48,312 nucleotides of DNA from an uncultured Lachnospiraceae bacterium (GCA_902489645.1 CABUAW010000013.1:1-48312); one strand, 5' to 3'; shown: positions 30,615 through 40,063, counted from the first letter of the stretch. Notes: generated from the letters alone by a model not told the origin. Made by a program: numbers and translations.

Positions 30615-32798
30615 CTACCTCACAATTTTAAAATAGTATTGATAAGCCCGGTATTCCCCGCCCTCCAGCGGCAACGGAATACCAATTTCTTTCAGAGCGT
30701 CCGCATCATAAATATTTCCGCTCTCCTGCTCCTGATAGCTTCTTCCGCTTTCCAGTCCCTTTAGCCGTACATAGCTAACGGTTAAATTTCCATGAACCTC
30801 CAGCATGACCACGCTGACAAGGGCCTCCGTACCGTCTTCCGATACAAATTCCCAGGCGGCGATATCCTCTTCAAAAGGATTGCTCAAACGATAGTAAAGA
30901 CCGTTTTGGATAAGCGGTTCATAGCTGCGGTATTTTTTAATCTGCTCTTTAACGATTTCCTTCTCCGTTTCCGACAGATTGCCGAGATTCATTTCATAGC
31001 CGAAGGCTCCGGCCATGGCCACGACGCCTCTGGTATTTAAAGAGGTGATACGGCCGGTCTGTTCATTCGGAACAACCGAAACATGGGAACCGACGGCCGA
31101 AGCCGGATAACCGAAGGAGGTTCCGTACTGAATCCGAAGCCGGTCCAGCGCATCCGTATTATCGCTGCACCAAATCTGCGGTGTGTAATAAAGCATTCCC
31201 GCGTCGAACCGTCCGCCGCCGCCGCTGCACCCCTCGATGAGCAAATCCGGATACCGCGCCATCAGCCGTTCCAGGAAATCATACAATCCCAGCATATAGT
31301 CGTAGGCGATTCTTCCTTGTTCCGTGGCGGCCGATGAATACATATCGGTCATACTCCGGTTCATATCCCATTTGACATATTCGATATTTCCCTGGTCCAG
31401 TACATTGCACATCTGCTCAAAAATGGCATCCACAACGTCTTTTCTTGTGAAATCCAGAATCAACTGATTGCGTCCCAGTATCGGTTTTCTCCCCGCCGTC
31501 TGCAGGGCCCAGTCCGGATGCTTCCGGTACAGGTCGCTGTCCTCGTTGACACATTCCGGTTCAAACCAGATGCCGAATTTCATTCCAAGACCATTAATTT
31601 TTTCTATAAAATCCTTTAAAGGTTCTCCTAATTTTTCTTCATTGACAACCCAGTCGCCCAGGCTGCTGTTATCATCGTTTCGTTTGCCGAACCAGCCGTC
31701 GTCCATCACCAGCATTTCAATGCCAAGCTCTGACGCATGGACGGCCAGGTCATAAAGCGTCTGTCCGTCGAAATTAAAGTAAGCGGCTTCCCAGCTATTC
31801 ACCAGAATCGGCCGTGACATTTCTTTATACTTCCCGCGGCACAGGCATTTACGGTAGCAGCGGTGGAGATTCTGCGACAATTTCGACAGTCCCTGGCTGC
31901 TGTAGGAAAGGACGGTTTCCGGCACAAGGAAGGTTTCCCCTTCCGCCAACGGATAGGTAAACTGTTCTTCCTGTAATCCCAGAAGCACCCGAATCTGATT
32001 ATACTGGTCCATCTCGGCCTCGCCCTGAAAGCTTCCGCTGTACACAAAGGACATGGCGTAGCAGCCGCCAAAATCTTCATTTGTATCCGGCCGGGCCAGA
32101 ATCATCAGGGGATTATACTGATGACTGGACGTTCCCCGGCGGCTTCCGATTTTAAATGAGCCATGGGTTACGGGTCTTCGCTGGAAATTCCGTTCCATCG
32201 CATGACGTCCGTAAAAACTGATGATATCATAATTGCCTGTCACAAAATCCAGGCAGGCGCTCTGAACTTTTTCCAGATACAGGGTGCCCTCTCCGGCATT
32301 GACAATCCGGGCGCTCCGTGTAATCACATCATATCCCGGAAGTACGCCATATAAGAGGACAACCTGAAGCTTTGTCACCGAATCTTCCAGAAGAATTTCC
32401 AGTGTCTCGGCCTCCCTTTCATCGGCATACACTGCTGGCAATCCTTTTATCCCATATTTTCCCTTTTTCACTTCATAGCTCTTATACCGCAGGTCGCAGC
32501 CATAAGAACCGTCGGCATTTTTCACAGCAATGGCAGGGCTTCGGAAATCGCCGTTTCCCTGACACGGAAACTCCTGAGGCAGCGCATCCATCGAATAGGT
32601 CCGGTCCGGTCCGACATCGTATGGAATTCCTGAAAATCCCCGGTCTGCATAGGTCAGCACATATTCCATTGTGCCTTCTGTTTTTCTTCCGTAGTAAAGA
32701 TGTAATAAAAATCCATATTTATCCACCTGCATCTGATAAGTTGAATGGTCGGTGTGAAGTGTAAAAATGTTTTTGTTATTGTCAAAAAGTATCGCCAT
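30615..32798 (-). CDS. GH36 alpha-galactosidase
   Basis: A 727-residue enzyme with the GH36 layout: an N-terminal beta-sandwich, a central barrel and a C-terminal beta domain. The nucleophile is in YVKWDMNRSMTDM; the acid/base is in IWCSDNTDALDR; other blocks are WEAAYFNFDGQ, MLVMDDGWFGKRNDD and IEGCSGGGGRFDAGML. It is intracellular (no signal peptide) and would release galactose from raffinose, stachyose or melibiose, leaving sucrose or glucose. It lies directly after the transporter genes and before the glucosidase and Leloir genes. Start ATG at 32798 has AAGGAG upstream. Confidence 0.93.
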   Translation of the reverse strand: MAILFDNNKNIFTLHTDHSTYQMQVDKYGFLLHLYYGRKTEGTMEYVLTYADRGFSGIPYDVGPDRTYSMDALPQEFPCQGNGDFRSPAIAVKNADGSYGCDLRYKSYEVKKGKYGIKGLPAVYADEREAETLEILLEDSVTKLQVVLLYGVLPGYDVITRSARIVNAGEGTLYLEKVQSACLDFVTGNYDIISFYGRHAMERNFQRRPVTHGSFKIGSRRGTSSHQYNPLMILARPDTNEDFGGCYAMSFVYSGSFQGEAEMDQYNQIRVLLGLQEEQFTYPLAEGETFLVPETVLSYSSQGLSKLSQNLHRCYRKCLCRGKYKEMSRPILVNSWEAAYFNFDGQTLYDLAVHASELGIEMLVMDDGWFGKRNDDNSSLGDWVVNEEKLGEPLKDFIEKINGLGMKFGIWFEPECVNEDSDLYRKHPDWALQTAGRKPILGRNQLILDFTRKDVVDAIFEQMCNVLDQGNIEYVKWDMNRSMTDMYSSAATEQGRIAYDYMLGLYDFLERLMARYPDLLIEGCSGGGGRFDAGMLYYTPQIWCSDNTDALDRLRIQYGTSFGYPASAVGSHVSVVPNEQTGRITSLNTRGVVAMAGAFGYEMNLGNLSETEKEIVKEQIKKYRSYEPLIQNGLYYRLSNPFEEDIAAWEFVSEDGTEALVSVVMLEVHGNLTVSYVRLKGLESGRSYQEQESGNIYDADALKEIGIPLPLEGGEYRAYQYYFKIVR

Positions 32799-32814
32799 GT
32801 TGCCACTCCTTTTA

Positions 32815-33651
32815 TTATTTTACAGCACCGTTTACGACGCCGTTCAAAATCTGTTTCTGACAAATCAGATAGAAAATCAGCAGCGGGAGCAATGCCAGCA
32901 AATAGGAAGCAAACGCCAGATTATAGTTTGTTCCGAACTGGGTCTGGAATGTCAACTGGGCCAAAGGCAATGTATTCATGTCGCTTCCGGACATGATAAC
33001 CAATGGGGTCATAACGTCATTCCATGTTCCCAGGGCCGTCAGCACGGCAACCGTCGCATGCATCGGTTTCATAATCGGGAAGATGATACTCCAGTACGTC
33101 TTCCATGTACTTGCGCCGTCTACTCTGGCAGCTTCTTCCAGCGCTACCGGAATATTTGTCAGATATCCTGAATATAATAACACATTCATCGGCATATAGA
33201 ATACCACATAGCAAATGATAACACCAACAATATTTGCGATTCCCAACTGGGCCGTCTGTTTTACCAACGGCATCATCAAAATGGCAAATGGTACGAACAT
33301 ACCGCTGACTATGAATAAGTATACGAATTTATAAAATTTACTCTTTGCTTTATTACGGCCAATGGCATATCCAATCAGCGAATGAATCACGATGGAGATA
33401 ACCACGGTAATTCCCGTAACGACAATACTGTTAAATAATGAACCCCAGAAATCTGTCACCCGCATGGCCTCGGCAAAATTGTCAAGACTCCAGCTCTTTG
33501 GCAGGGATAAAATGCCTGAAATGCTGTTCGTCATTTCACTTGGCTGTTTGAAGGCAATGACAACCGTCATGTACAGAGGAAATATAATGGTAATCAATCC
33601 GAGAATCAACAATATTGTTACCGGCCAGTTTATATCACTTTTTCTTCTCAT
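32815..33651 (-). CDS. Sugar ABC permease, MalG/MsmG type
   Basis: A 278-residue CUT1 permease with six membrane helices. The EAA loop that docks the ATPase reads NIPVALEEAARVDGASTWKT, then YWSIIFPIMKPM. The C-terminus AVNGAVK-like NGVVNGAVK is standard for MalG-type partners. It overlaps the MsmF-like gene by one base and precedes the alpha-galactosidase gene by 16 bases. It forms the membrane channel with the next protein. Confidence 0.9.
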   Translation of the reverse strand: MRRKSDINWPVTILLILGLITIIFPLYMTVVIAFKQPSEMTNSISGILSLPKSWSLDNFAEAMRVTDFWGSLFNSIVVTGITVVISIVIHSLIGYAIGRNKAKSKFYKFVYLFIVSGMFVPFAILMMPLVKQTAQLGIANIVGVIICYVVFYMPMNVLLYSGYLTNIPVALEEAARVDGASTWKTYWSIIFPIMKPMHATVAVLTALGTWNDVMTPLVIMSGSDMNTLPLAQLTFQTQFGTNYNLAFASYLLALLPLLIFYLICQKQILNGVVNGAVK

Positions 33652-34526
33652 TATAACTGTTCCTCCTTTTTACCTGTAATTGTCATCTGGGCTACGGAAA
33701 TTATAACAATCATGATAAAGAAGATGACGGCATTGGCGCTCTGGAAACCAAACTGTCCGCCGGCCATACCATTGTTATAAATCAGGTAGGAGATGGACTC
33801 CGTACTCTGGGCAGGTCCACCCTTTGTTAAAGCCACGATTTGGTCAAATACCATCAGGAAGTTCTTCATACAAAGGACCATATTGATACTGAAAAACGGC
33901 AGTATCAGCGGGAAAGTCAGCTTTTTAAATTTTATCCAGCCGGAAGCGCCGTCGATGGCGCCGGCCTCATAAACATCCTCCGGCACGGTCTGTAAACCGG
34001 AGATATAAATAATCGTGTTCATCGCAATGGACTGCCATGCACATACGATAACGATGGCCACCCAGGCCCACCGGGTACTCGCCAGCATACTTGTTCCGTC
34101 ACCGCCGAGCATCTGCATAAATGCCGGCAAAATATAGGCAAAGAAATAGTTGAAGATATAACCGACAACCAATGAGCCTAAAATCTGAGGAATAAAATAG
34201 AACCCTCTTAATGCGCTCTTAAATTTAATTTTACTGTTTAATCCAAGGGCCAGAAGCAAACTGATAACATTAACGACAATCGTTGTCACTACCGCCAGCT
34301 TAATGGTAAACAGGTAGGATTTTCCGACACGGGCATCCTGAAATAAGTCAATGTAATTGCGCAGGCCAACCCAATCATAACTTCCGTATCCTTTATAGTT
34401 GGTGAAACTATAAATAAAACCTCGAATCAACGGTATCGTATTAAAACCGATAAACAATATAAGTATCGGAATTGTCATCAGCAAAAACGTCCGTTTTGTT
34501 TCGTTCATTTTCTTTTTATCATTCAT
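33651..34526 (-). CDS. Sugar ABC permease, MalF/MsmF type
   Basis: A 291-residue CUT1 permease with six membrane helices. The EAA loop reads VPEDVYEAGAIDGASGWIKF, then KKLTFPLILPF. I chose the ATG at 34526 because GAGAGG precedes it; the 14 codons upstream (MKPNTENNQ...) overlap the end of the binding-protein gene. Partner of the MalG-type permease; together with the MsmK-type ATPase it completes the importer. Confidence 0.9.
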   Translation of the reverse strand: MNDKKKMNETKRTFLLMTIPILILFIGFNTIPLIRGFIYSFTNYKGYGSYDWVGLRNYIDLFQDARVGKSYLFTIKLAVVTTIVVNVISLLLALGLNSKIKFKSALRGFYFIPQILGSLVVGYIFNYFFAYILPAFMQMLGGDGTSMLASTRWAWVAIVIVCAWQSIAMNTIIYISGLQTVPEDVYEAGAIDGASGWIKFKKLTFPLILPFFSINMVLCMKNFLMVFDQIVALTKGGPAQSTESISYLIYNNGMAGGQFGFQSANAVIFFIMIVIISVAQMTITGKKEEQL

Positions 34527-34545
34527 TGTTTCCTCTCCCCTCTGA

Positions 34546-35829
34546 TTATTCTCCGTGTTCGGCTTCATAATCTTTTACCAATTGAATGATATCCCGATTA
34601 TACCGCGTCCAGTCTTTATCAAATTTCGCCAGGAAGGCATCCACATCCTGTTCAATGAGTAAGGTCTGAATCTGTGCGTCCACCGCCATTTCTGACGGAT
34701 AATAGTGGTCCTGATAGTCCGTCATTTTTCCCTCGGAAATGTATTCCCGCATGCCGTCGACCTCCGATGCAAGTTCAAATTCTTCATCCTTACATGGAAC
34801 AGCATTCTGATTATCCAGATAAGCCTGTACATTATCATGTTCTAACAAGAAATCCAGCACTTCATAAGCAGCTTCTTTATTTTTACATGCACTCGTTACA
34901 CAAAACTGTAAATCCACACCTGAGTTCAATACATTATCTTCTTTGTTGTTGCTTCCCGGCATAACAAAGGAATCGATATTCATATCCGGATTTACGGATT
35001 TAATCTGAGGAACCGCATAGCTTCCGATGGTATACATGGCGGACTGGCCATTCGCAAAGGCCGTACATGCATCGTTATATCCGAAAGCAAACGGTCCGGA
35101 TTCACCGTATTGAAGCAGCGTCAGCATCTTTTCAGCAACCTCCGCATAAGCCTCCGTAAATGTCGCTTCCCCGCGGTTCACCTGTTTGCATATATCCGCG
35201 TCGGCCAGGTCTACGGCCATGGCGTTCCATGGAGCCAGACAGGTCCATGTATCCTTAAAACCGAAATAAAACGGAAGGATTCCCTCGCTTTGAATCTCCT
35301 CGCAAAGCTCAATAAGCTCGTCCCATGTTTCCGGGATTTCCCATCCATGTTCTTCAAACATATCCCGGTTATAAAGAATTCCGGCCGCATTTGCCACATA
35401 AGGCACGCCGTAGGTTCCCTCCGTCGGAACGAACTCCAGGCCCTCCAGGATGTCCACATAGGAAGATTTTATTGTGGAAAGTCCCTCATAATCCGAAACA
35501 TCCATCAATATCTCCGCGTCGACAAAATAGGAATAGTTGATATCTCCCCCAATACCGATGATATCCGGATAGTCTTCCCTCGTAAATCGGGTTTTCAGAA
35601 CAGTCATGGCGTCATTCGGAGCTTCGATTTTCAACAGAATATCATCGTGAGTTGCGTTGAATTCTTCCTCCAGCTGTTCAAATACGTCTACCGCTTCTGG
35701 TTTGTAGTGAACCAATTCAATGACGGTCTTTCCGTCTGCCGCTTTGCCGGCGCCGCCGCAGGCTGTCAATAGCGCCGATGCCGCAATCGCAGAAATCAGA
35801 AGGACACTTAATTGCTTCTTTCTTCTCAT
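34546..35829 (-). CDS. Sugar-binding lipoprotein of the oligosaccharide importer
   Basis: A 427-residue extracellular solute-binding protein. It has a lipoprotein signal with lipobox LLTAC (Cys at residue 24) followed by GGAGKAADGKTVIELVHYK. The two-lobe family 1 fold includes FEEHGWEIPETWDELIELCE and the sugar-facing MYTIGSYAVPQIKS region. It is the first gene of the operon, downstream of a divergent AraC regulator, and delivers raffinose- or melibiose-type sugars to the two permeases. The exact ligand is inferred from the enzymes in the operon. Confidence 0.9.
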   Translation of the reverse strand: MRRKKQLSVLLISAIAASALLTACGGAGKAADGKTVIELVHYKPEAVDVFEQLEEEFNATHDDILLKIEAPNDAMTVLKTRFTREDYPDIIGIGGDINYSYFVDAEILMDVSDYEGLSTIKSSYVDILEGLEFVPTEGTYGVPYVANAAGILYNRDMFEEHGWEIPETWDELIELCEEIQSEGILPFYFGFKDTWTCLAPWNAMAVDLADADICKQVNRGEATFTEAYAEVAEKMLTLLQYGESGPFAFGYNDACTAFANGQSAMYTIGSYAVPQIKSVNPDMNIDSFVMPGSNNKEDNVLNSGVDLQFCVTSACKNKEAAYEVLDFLLEHDNVQAYLDNQNAVPCKDEEFELASEVDGMREYISEGKMTDYQDHYYPSEMAVDAQIQTLLIEQDVDAFLAKFDKDWTRYNRDIIQLVKDYEAEHGE

Positions 35830-35876
35830 TTTCTCCCTCTCTCCTTTACAAGAAAAAGCTGTTTATTTGTGCTAAA

Positions 35877-35905
35877 ATAATAATAACATACCATTATGCG
35901 TCCAA
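35877..35905 (-). promoter_or_regulatory. Promoter of the oligosaccharide operon
   Basis: On the minus strand TTGGAC (35900-35905), 17 bases and TATTAT (35877-35882). The -35 box overlaps one arm of the ATGCGTCC inverted repeat. Confidence 0.6.
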
Positions 35906-36016
35906 TAAATAGCACCTTTTCGGGCTTTATATGCCTTTATGCTATTTTTATCTTATCTGATAAAAGTCGTCTAGCATTTTGCTATATTTCAGGTTATAAT
36001 TGTAAAAAGGACGCAT
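35896..36016. promoter_or_regulatory. Divergent control region with ATGCGTCC inverted pair
   Basis: ATGCGTCC (35896-35903) and its exact inverse GGACGCAT (36009-36016) lie near the two divergent starts. TATAAT (35995-36000) is a -10 box for the AraC gene. GCTATTTT/TAGCATTTTGCTATA motifs between them are candidate AraC-type half sites. Confidence 0.5.
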
Positions 36017-36046
36017 TTTTACCGACTTTAATAAAGGAGGAAACCT

Positions 36047-36898
36047 ATGGAAAACTGGATTTTTTCTATCTTTCCAAATGAAACTTTTGTCGACCTTGGC
36101 CTCTATCAGTTTGGCTGGGAAAAATGTTTTCCTTCCCATTCTTTTGGTCCGGCCGCACGAAATCACTTCCTATTCCATTATGTGATTTCCGGAACCGGAG
36201 AATTAAGGGCCAACGACTCTAAAGGGGTCACCCAGACCTATCAGATAAAAAGCGGTCAGGGCTTTATGATTTTCCCCGGACAGATTACGACTTATACCGC
36301 AGACCAAAATCTTCCATGGGAATATGCATGGCTGGAATTTGACGGACTGAGGGTGAAAGAAGCCATCGAAATCGCCGGAATATCTGTGGACCAGCCCGTA
36401 TATCATGCCAAGCTCAAGGACCTCCGGGAAGAAATGATGAAAGAAATGATGTACATTATCCATAATAAAGATGCCTCTTCTTTTCATCTCATCGGACATC
36501 TCTATCTGTTTATGGATTACCTGACCCGCTCCGCTGCCTTTTTAAATATGCCGAAGGGCAGCAAGCTTCAGGATTTTTATATAAAAGAAGCCCTGTCCTT
36601 TATTGAACAGAACTTTCAGAATGATATTTCTGTGGAGGATATCGCCTCCACTTGCGGACTTAATCGGAGCTATTTTGGAAAAATCTTTAAAAACGCCGTC
36701 GGGAAATCACCCCAGGAATTTTTACTCAATTACCGGATGGTTAAAGCCACCGAGCTTTTAAAGCTGACCCAGCTCTCCATCGGGGACATCAGCAACGCCG
36801 TCGGTTATGACAACCAGCTTCATTTTTCCAGAGCCTTTAAAAACATTTACGGCATCTCCCCAAGAGAATGGCGTAAACAAAACCGGATTTCCATTTAG
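36047..36898 (+). CDS. AraC-family regulator of the oligosaccharide locus (MsmR-like)
   Basis: A 283-residue regulator with an N-terminal cupin-like sugar sensor (HFLFHYVISGTGELRAND, then GQGFMIFPGQITTYTADQNL). The C-terminal double helix-turn-helix reads ISVEDIASTCGLNRSYFGKI, then LSIGDISNAVGYDNQLHFSR and AFKNIYGISPREWR. It is divergent from the binding-protein gene, as msmR or rafR are, and likely activates the operon when its sugar is present. AAAGGAGG lies six bases before the ATG. Confidence 0.88.
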   Translation: MENWIFSIFPNETFVDLGLYQFGWEKCFPSHSFGPAARNHFLFHYVISGTGELRANDSKGVTQTYQIKSGQGFMIFPGQITTYTADQNLPWEYAWLEFDGLRVKEAIEIAGISVDQPVYHAKLKDLREEMMKEMMYIIHNKDASSFHLIGHLYLFMDYLTRSAAFLNMPKGSKLQDFYIKEALSFIEQNFQNDISVEDIASTCGLNRSYFGKIFKNAVGKSPQEFLLNYRMVKATELLKLTQLSIGDISNAVGYDNQLHFSRAFKNIYGISPREWRKQNRISI

Positions 36899-36913
36899 GC
36901 CGCTCCGGATAAT

Positions 36914-36961
36914 TGCAAAAAAACCGCTGTGCCACAGCCCGAAGCTGTGATACAGCGGTTT
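36914..36961 (-). terminator. Terminator of the amino-acid ABC operon
   Basis: AAACCGCTGT (36921-36930) pairs with ACAGCGGTTT (36952-36961), with an inner CACAGC/GCTGTG stem, followed on the minus strand by seven T. It also lies just after the AraC gene and may end both transcripts. Confidence 0.85.
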
Positions 36962-36982
36962 AATTGTAATGTAATAATTTTT

Positions 36983-37708
36983 CTATAATACTTTTGAAAG
37001 GAAATCTTTCAACCGGTCGTTCTGCGGATTTCCAAAGAATTCTTCCGGTGTATTCTGTTCAAGAATATAGCCGTCGGCCATAAACATGACTCTGGAAGCC
37101 ACTTCCCTGGCAAAGCCCATCTCATGGGTAACCACAACCATGGTCATACCGTCATTGGCCAACTGCTTCATCAGGTCCAGCACCTCGCCGACCATTTCCG
37201 GGTCCAGCGCCGATGTCGGTTCGTCGAAAAGCATGACCTCCGGGTTCATCGCCAGGCTGCGGACAATGGCAATACGCTGTTTTTGTCCGCCGGAAAGCTG
37301 GGCCGGATAGGCCTCCGCCTTATCCTCAAGGCCGACCCGTTTCAAAAGCTCCATCGCTTTTTTGTCCGCCTCTTCTTTTGTCATTATTTTCAGCTTCACC
37401 GGAGCCAGTGTAATGTTATCTTTAATCGTCAGATGGGGAAACAGGTTAAAATGCTGAAATACCATACCCATCTTCTGACGAATCTGATTGACTTCTTTGG
37501 ATTTTGCCTCGGTAATATCCTTTCCCTCAAACACAATATGACCAGAGGTCGGCTTTTCCATTAAATTCAGGCATCGTAAAAATGTACTCTTCCCCGAGCC
37601 GGAAGGTCCGACAATAACAACCTTTTCCCCCTGCTCAATATGTTCATTTAAGTCTTTAAGAACATGATTGTCGCCAAAGACCTTATCGAGATGCTTAACG
37701 TCTATCAC
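36983..37708 (-). CDS. Polar amino-acid ABC transporter ATPase (GlnQ type)
   Basis: A 241-residue ATPase with Walker A GPSGSGKST, the family-specific FLRCLNLMEKPTSG, signature LSGGQKQRIAIVRSLAMNPE, Walker B MLFDEPTSALDPE and the H-loop in VVTHEMGFAREV. I favour the GTG start at 37708 (reading VIDVKHLDKVF), ten bases after AGGAGG; it overlaps the permease gene by 14 bases. Together with the next two genes it forms a complete importer for a polar amino acid such as glutamine, cystine or arginine. Confidence 0.9.
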   Translation of the reverse strand: MIDVKHLDKVFGDNHVLKDLNEHIEQGEKVVIVGPSGSGKSTFLRCLNLMEKPTSGHIVFEGKDITEAKSKEVNQIRQKMGMVFQHFNLFPHLTIKDNITLAPVKLKIMTKEEADKKAMELLKRVGLEDKAEAYPAQLSGGQKQRIAIVRSLAMNPEVMLFDEPTSALDPEMVGEVLDLMKQLANDGMTMVVVTHEMGFAREVASRVMFMADGYILEQNTPEEFFGNPQNDRLKDFLSKVL

Positions 37709-38390
37709 TCTGGGCCAGCCTCCTTTCAAACATTGCCAGTAATTTGGTCAGGATAATAACAACCACCAGATACATGGCCGCCGTAATCAGAAGCGGAGGC
37801 AGCAAATCGTAGGTAATCGCACCCACATTCTGGGCCGCCTTGGTCACGTCCCGCACCGCAATGGTTCCGACAATGGCCGTTTCCTTAATCAGCACGATGA
37901 ATTCATTGCCAAGGGCCGGAAGGATATTTTTAATTGCCTGCGGCATAATGATGCTGGTCATCGTCTGCCCCCAGCCAAGGCCGAGAGAACGCCCCGCTTC
38001 CATCTGTCCCGCATCCACGGCTTCGATTCCCGCACGGATAATCTCCGCCACATAGGCGCTAGAATTAATGCCGAAGCAAAGGACGGCCGCCACAATCGGC
38101 GACGTATTCATCCGCGCAAAAATGATAAAGTAAATAATAAGAAGCTGAACATAAACCGGAGTTCCCCGGATAATACCGATATAGATATTGGCGAGCCAGT
38201 TGAGAAGGGTCAACAGGATATTTTTCTCCACATGATTTGCCGTATATTTGATGATAGCCAGAATCAATCCGACGGCCACACCGAGCAACACGGCAAAAAG
38301 CGATATAATTAAAGTGGTCTTAAAACCATTCAGATAGGCCACATAGCGGTCGCTCACTAAAAATGCTTTTTCAATTCTGATATTAACCAA
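37695..38390 (-). CDS. Polar amino-acid ABC transporter permease
   Basis: A 231-residue HisM/GlnP-type permease with about five membrane helices. Family blocks are IIRGTPVYVQLLIIYF, INSSAYVAEIIRAGIEAVDA, GQMEAGRSLGLGWGQTM and IMPQAIKNILPALGNEFIVL. Start appears to be a TTG at 38390 since no ATG or GTG with a ribosome site is near. It forms the membrane channel between the lipoprotein and the GlnQ-type ATPase. Confidence 0.88.
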   Translation of the reverse strand: MVNIRIEKAFLVSDRYVAYLNGFKTTLIISLFAVLLGVAVGLILAIIKYTANHVEKNILLTLLNWLANIYIGIIRGTPVYVQLLIIYFIIFARMNTSPIVAAVLCFGINSSAYVAEIIRAGIEAVDAGQMEAGRSLGLGWGQTMTSIIMPQAIKNILPALGNEFIVLIKETAIVGTIAVRDVTKAAQNVGAITYDLLPPLLITAAMYLVVVIILTKLLAMFERRLAQSDRR

Positions 38391-38413
38391 TCACCCACAC
38401 CGTTACCTCAATC

Positions 38414-39241
38414 TTATTTTGTTGTATGATTAATGGTAAATTCATCAATCTTACCGTCATCAACAAGCTGCTGTAATACTTCGTTCATCTGGTCAAGAAG
38501 CTCCGTATTTCCCTTCTTTACTGCAATTGCATATTTGTCTGTGAAAAGCTCGCCGTCGAGAATCTCCAAATCATCGTTGGCCGCTACAAGCTGTTCAGCC
38601 GGCAGAGAATCCATGACGATGCAGTCAAGCTTGTCATTTTTAAGCTCCAGAGCGGCTTCCGCATATTTGTTGAACTGTTTTACTTCACAGCCCAAATCAT
38701 CGGTACAATAGAAATCGCCGGTGGTTCCTGTCTGAACGCCGACAACGGTGCCTTCTGTCACATCTTCTACGGAAGCAATTTTACCTGCGTCCTTTTTCAC
38801 AACAACAACCTGTTTGGAGGTTGCATATTCAATCGTGAAATCCATTTCCTCCTGGCGTTCCGGCGTTACGGAAATACCTGCGGCTGCGAAATCAACAACG
38901 CCCTGCTGTACGGCCAGCAATGCGCCGTCAAAGGTCATATTCTGGATTTCCAGTTCTTTACCCATAGCTTTTGCGATTTCATTGGCGATATCCACATCCA
39001 CACCGATAACGGTCTCGCCGTCCTCTGTGTACTCATATGGCGCAAAACCGGCCTCTGTAGCCATCACCAATTTACCGGAATTTTCAGCAGCTGCGCTTTC
39101 ACCTGCTGTCTCTGCGGTTGTCTCTGCGACTGTATCGGCGGTTGTCTCTGCGGCCTTTGTCTCCTCGGTTTTGGAGCTGCAGCCAGCCATCATGGATACG
39201 GCCATAGCCATCACACATGCGAAACTTAACATTCTTTTCAT
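38414..39241 (-). CDS. Polar amino-acid binding lipoprotein
   Basis: A 275-residue lipoprotein with lipobox MMAGC (Cys at residue 21), then a Thr/Ala/Glu-rich linker to about residue 55. The binding fold follows: KLVMATEAGFAPYEY, VIGVDVDIANEIAKAMGKEL, QQGVVDFAAAGISVTPER and the GTVVGVQTGTTGDFY hinge. Ligand is a polar amino acid; acidic, basic or glutamine cannot be separated by eye. It is the first gene of the operon, with a sigma-A-type promoter about 50 bases upstream. Confidence 0.9.
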   Translation of the reverse strand: MKRMLSFACVMAMAVSMMAGCSSKTEETKAAETTADTVAETTAETAGESAAAENSGKLVMATEAGFAPYEYTEDGETVIGVDVDIANEIAKAMGKELEIQNMTFDGALLAVQQGVVDFAAAGISVTPERQEEMDFTIEYATSKQVVVVKKDAGKIASVEDVTEGTVVGVQTGTTGDFYCTDDLGCEVKQFNKYAEAALELKNDKLDCIVMDSLPAEQLVAANDDLEILDGELFTDKYAIAVKKGNTELLDQMNEVLQQLVDDGKIDEFTINHTTK

Positions 39242-39288
39242 TGTCTCTCTCCTCCTGATAAATGATATCTAAATATTTAACATTCTAC

Positions 39289-39318
39289 AGTATACAATGA
39301 ATGTTCCCAAAAATGCAA
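39289..39318 (-). promoter_or_regulatory. Promoter of the amino-acid ABC operon
   Basis: On the minus strand TTGCAT (39313-39318), 18 bases and TATACT (39289-39294), 47 bases before the start codon. Confidence 0.6.
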
Positions 39319-39339
39319 GTATTTTCGCATAAAAATACA

Positions 39340-39987
39340 TCAAAATACAATAAGCTCCCCGTCGGCCACGGCACAGTAACATTCTTCCAGTTTCTCAATC
39401 CCGGCTTTTGCGCCGGTCGCCTCCACAATTTCCTTGCAAAGCCCCTCAGAAAGCCCTTTTTCTATCCATATTTCCATGACAACCCGCTCCGTATATTCGG
39501 TATTTACTGTAATTGCCCGGCTTTTTCCAAGAATATACTGAATCTTTCCGATTCCATTATAATCTGTATAAATTTTCATTCGACAGCTCATCATTTTTTC
39601 CACAATCATACTGTTTGCAAGGCCTTCGCTGACCGCCTGGCCATAGGCCCGGACAAGTCCGCCGGTTCCTAAAAGAGTTCCGCCAAAGTACCGGGTAACA
39701 ACGACGCAGACATTGTGAAGCCCGGCACCCAAAAGTACGTCCAGCATGGGCTTTCCCGCTGTTCCCGACGGCTCGCCGTCATCGCTGCATCTGGAAATCT
39801 CATTCCTCTCCCCGATGACAAAGGCATGACAATGATGCCTTGCATCCCAATATTTCTTTTTAATTTTTTCAATAAACGCTGCGGCGTCCTCTTCCGAATT
39901 CACCGGGCATACGGTTGCTATAAAACGGGATTTTTTTTCAGTAATTTCGCCCTCGCCGCCCCGGTAAACAATCTTAATTCCGTCCAT
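39340..39987 (-). CDS. YigZ/IMPACT-family protein
   Basis: A 215-residue protein of the UPF0029/IMPACT family. The first domain contains KKSRFIATVCPV, the conserved DARHHCHAFVIG, SDDGEPSGTAGKPML and VVVTRYFGGTLLGTGGLVRA. The C-terminal half is the ferredoxin-like domain common to YigZ. Eukaryotic relatives modulate GCN2, bacterial ones have no settled role, though translation or ribosome contact has been suggested. It is a single gene, divergent from the penicillin-binding protein gene. Confidence 0.88.
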   Translation of the reverse strand: MDGIKIVYRGGEGEITEKKSRFIATVCPVNSEEDAAAFIEKIKKKYWDARHHCHAFVIGERNEISRCSDDGEPSGTAGKPMLDVLLGAGLHNVCVVVTRYFGGTLLGTGGLVRAYGQAVSEGLANSMIVEKMMSCRMKIYTDYNGIGKIQYILGKSRAITVNTEYTERVVMEIWIEKGLSEGLCKEIVEATGAKAGIEKLEECYCAVADGELIVF

Positions 39988-40063
39988 CCTGTTTAAATCC
40001 TTTCGATTTCATATGATATATTACCCAGTGTACCATTAAATCGGATATAATTCAAAATTTTCT

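Noticed and set aside
38391..39339. Riboswitch or T-box ahead of the amino-acid transporter
   Set aside because: The leader is only about 40 bases with no T-box sequence or terminator.
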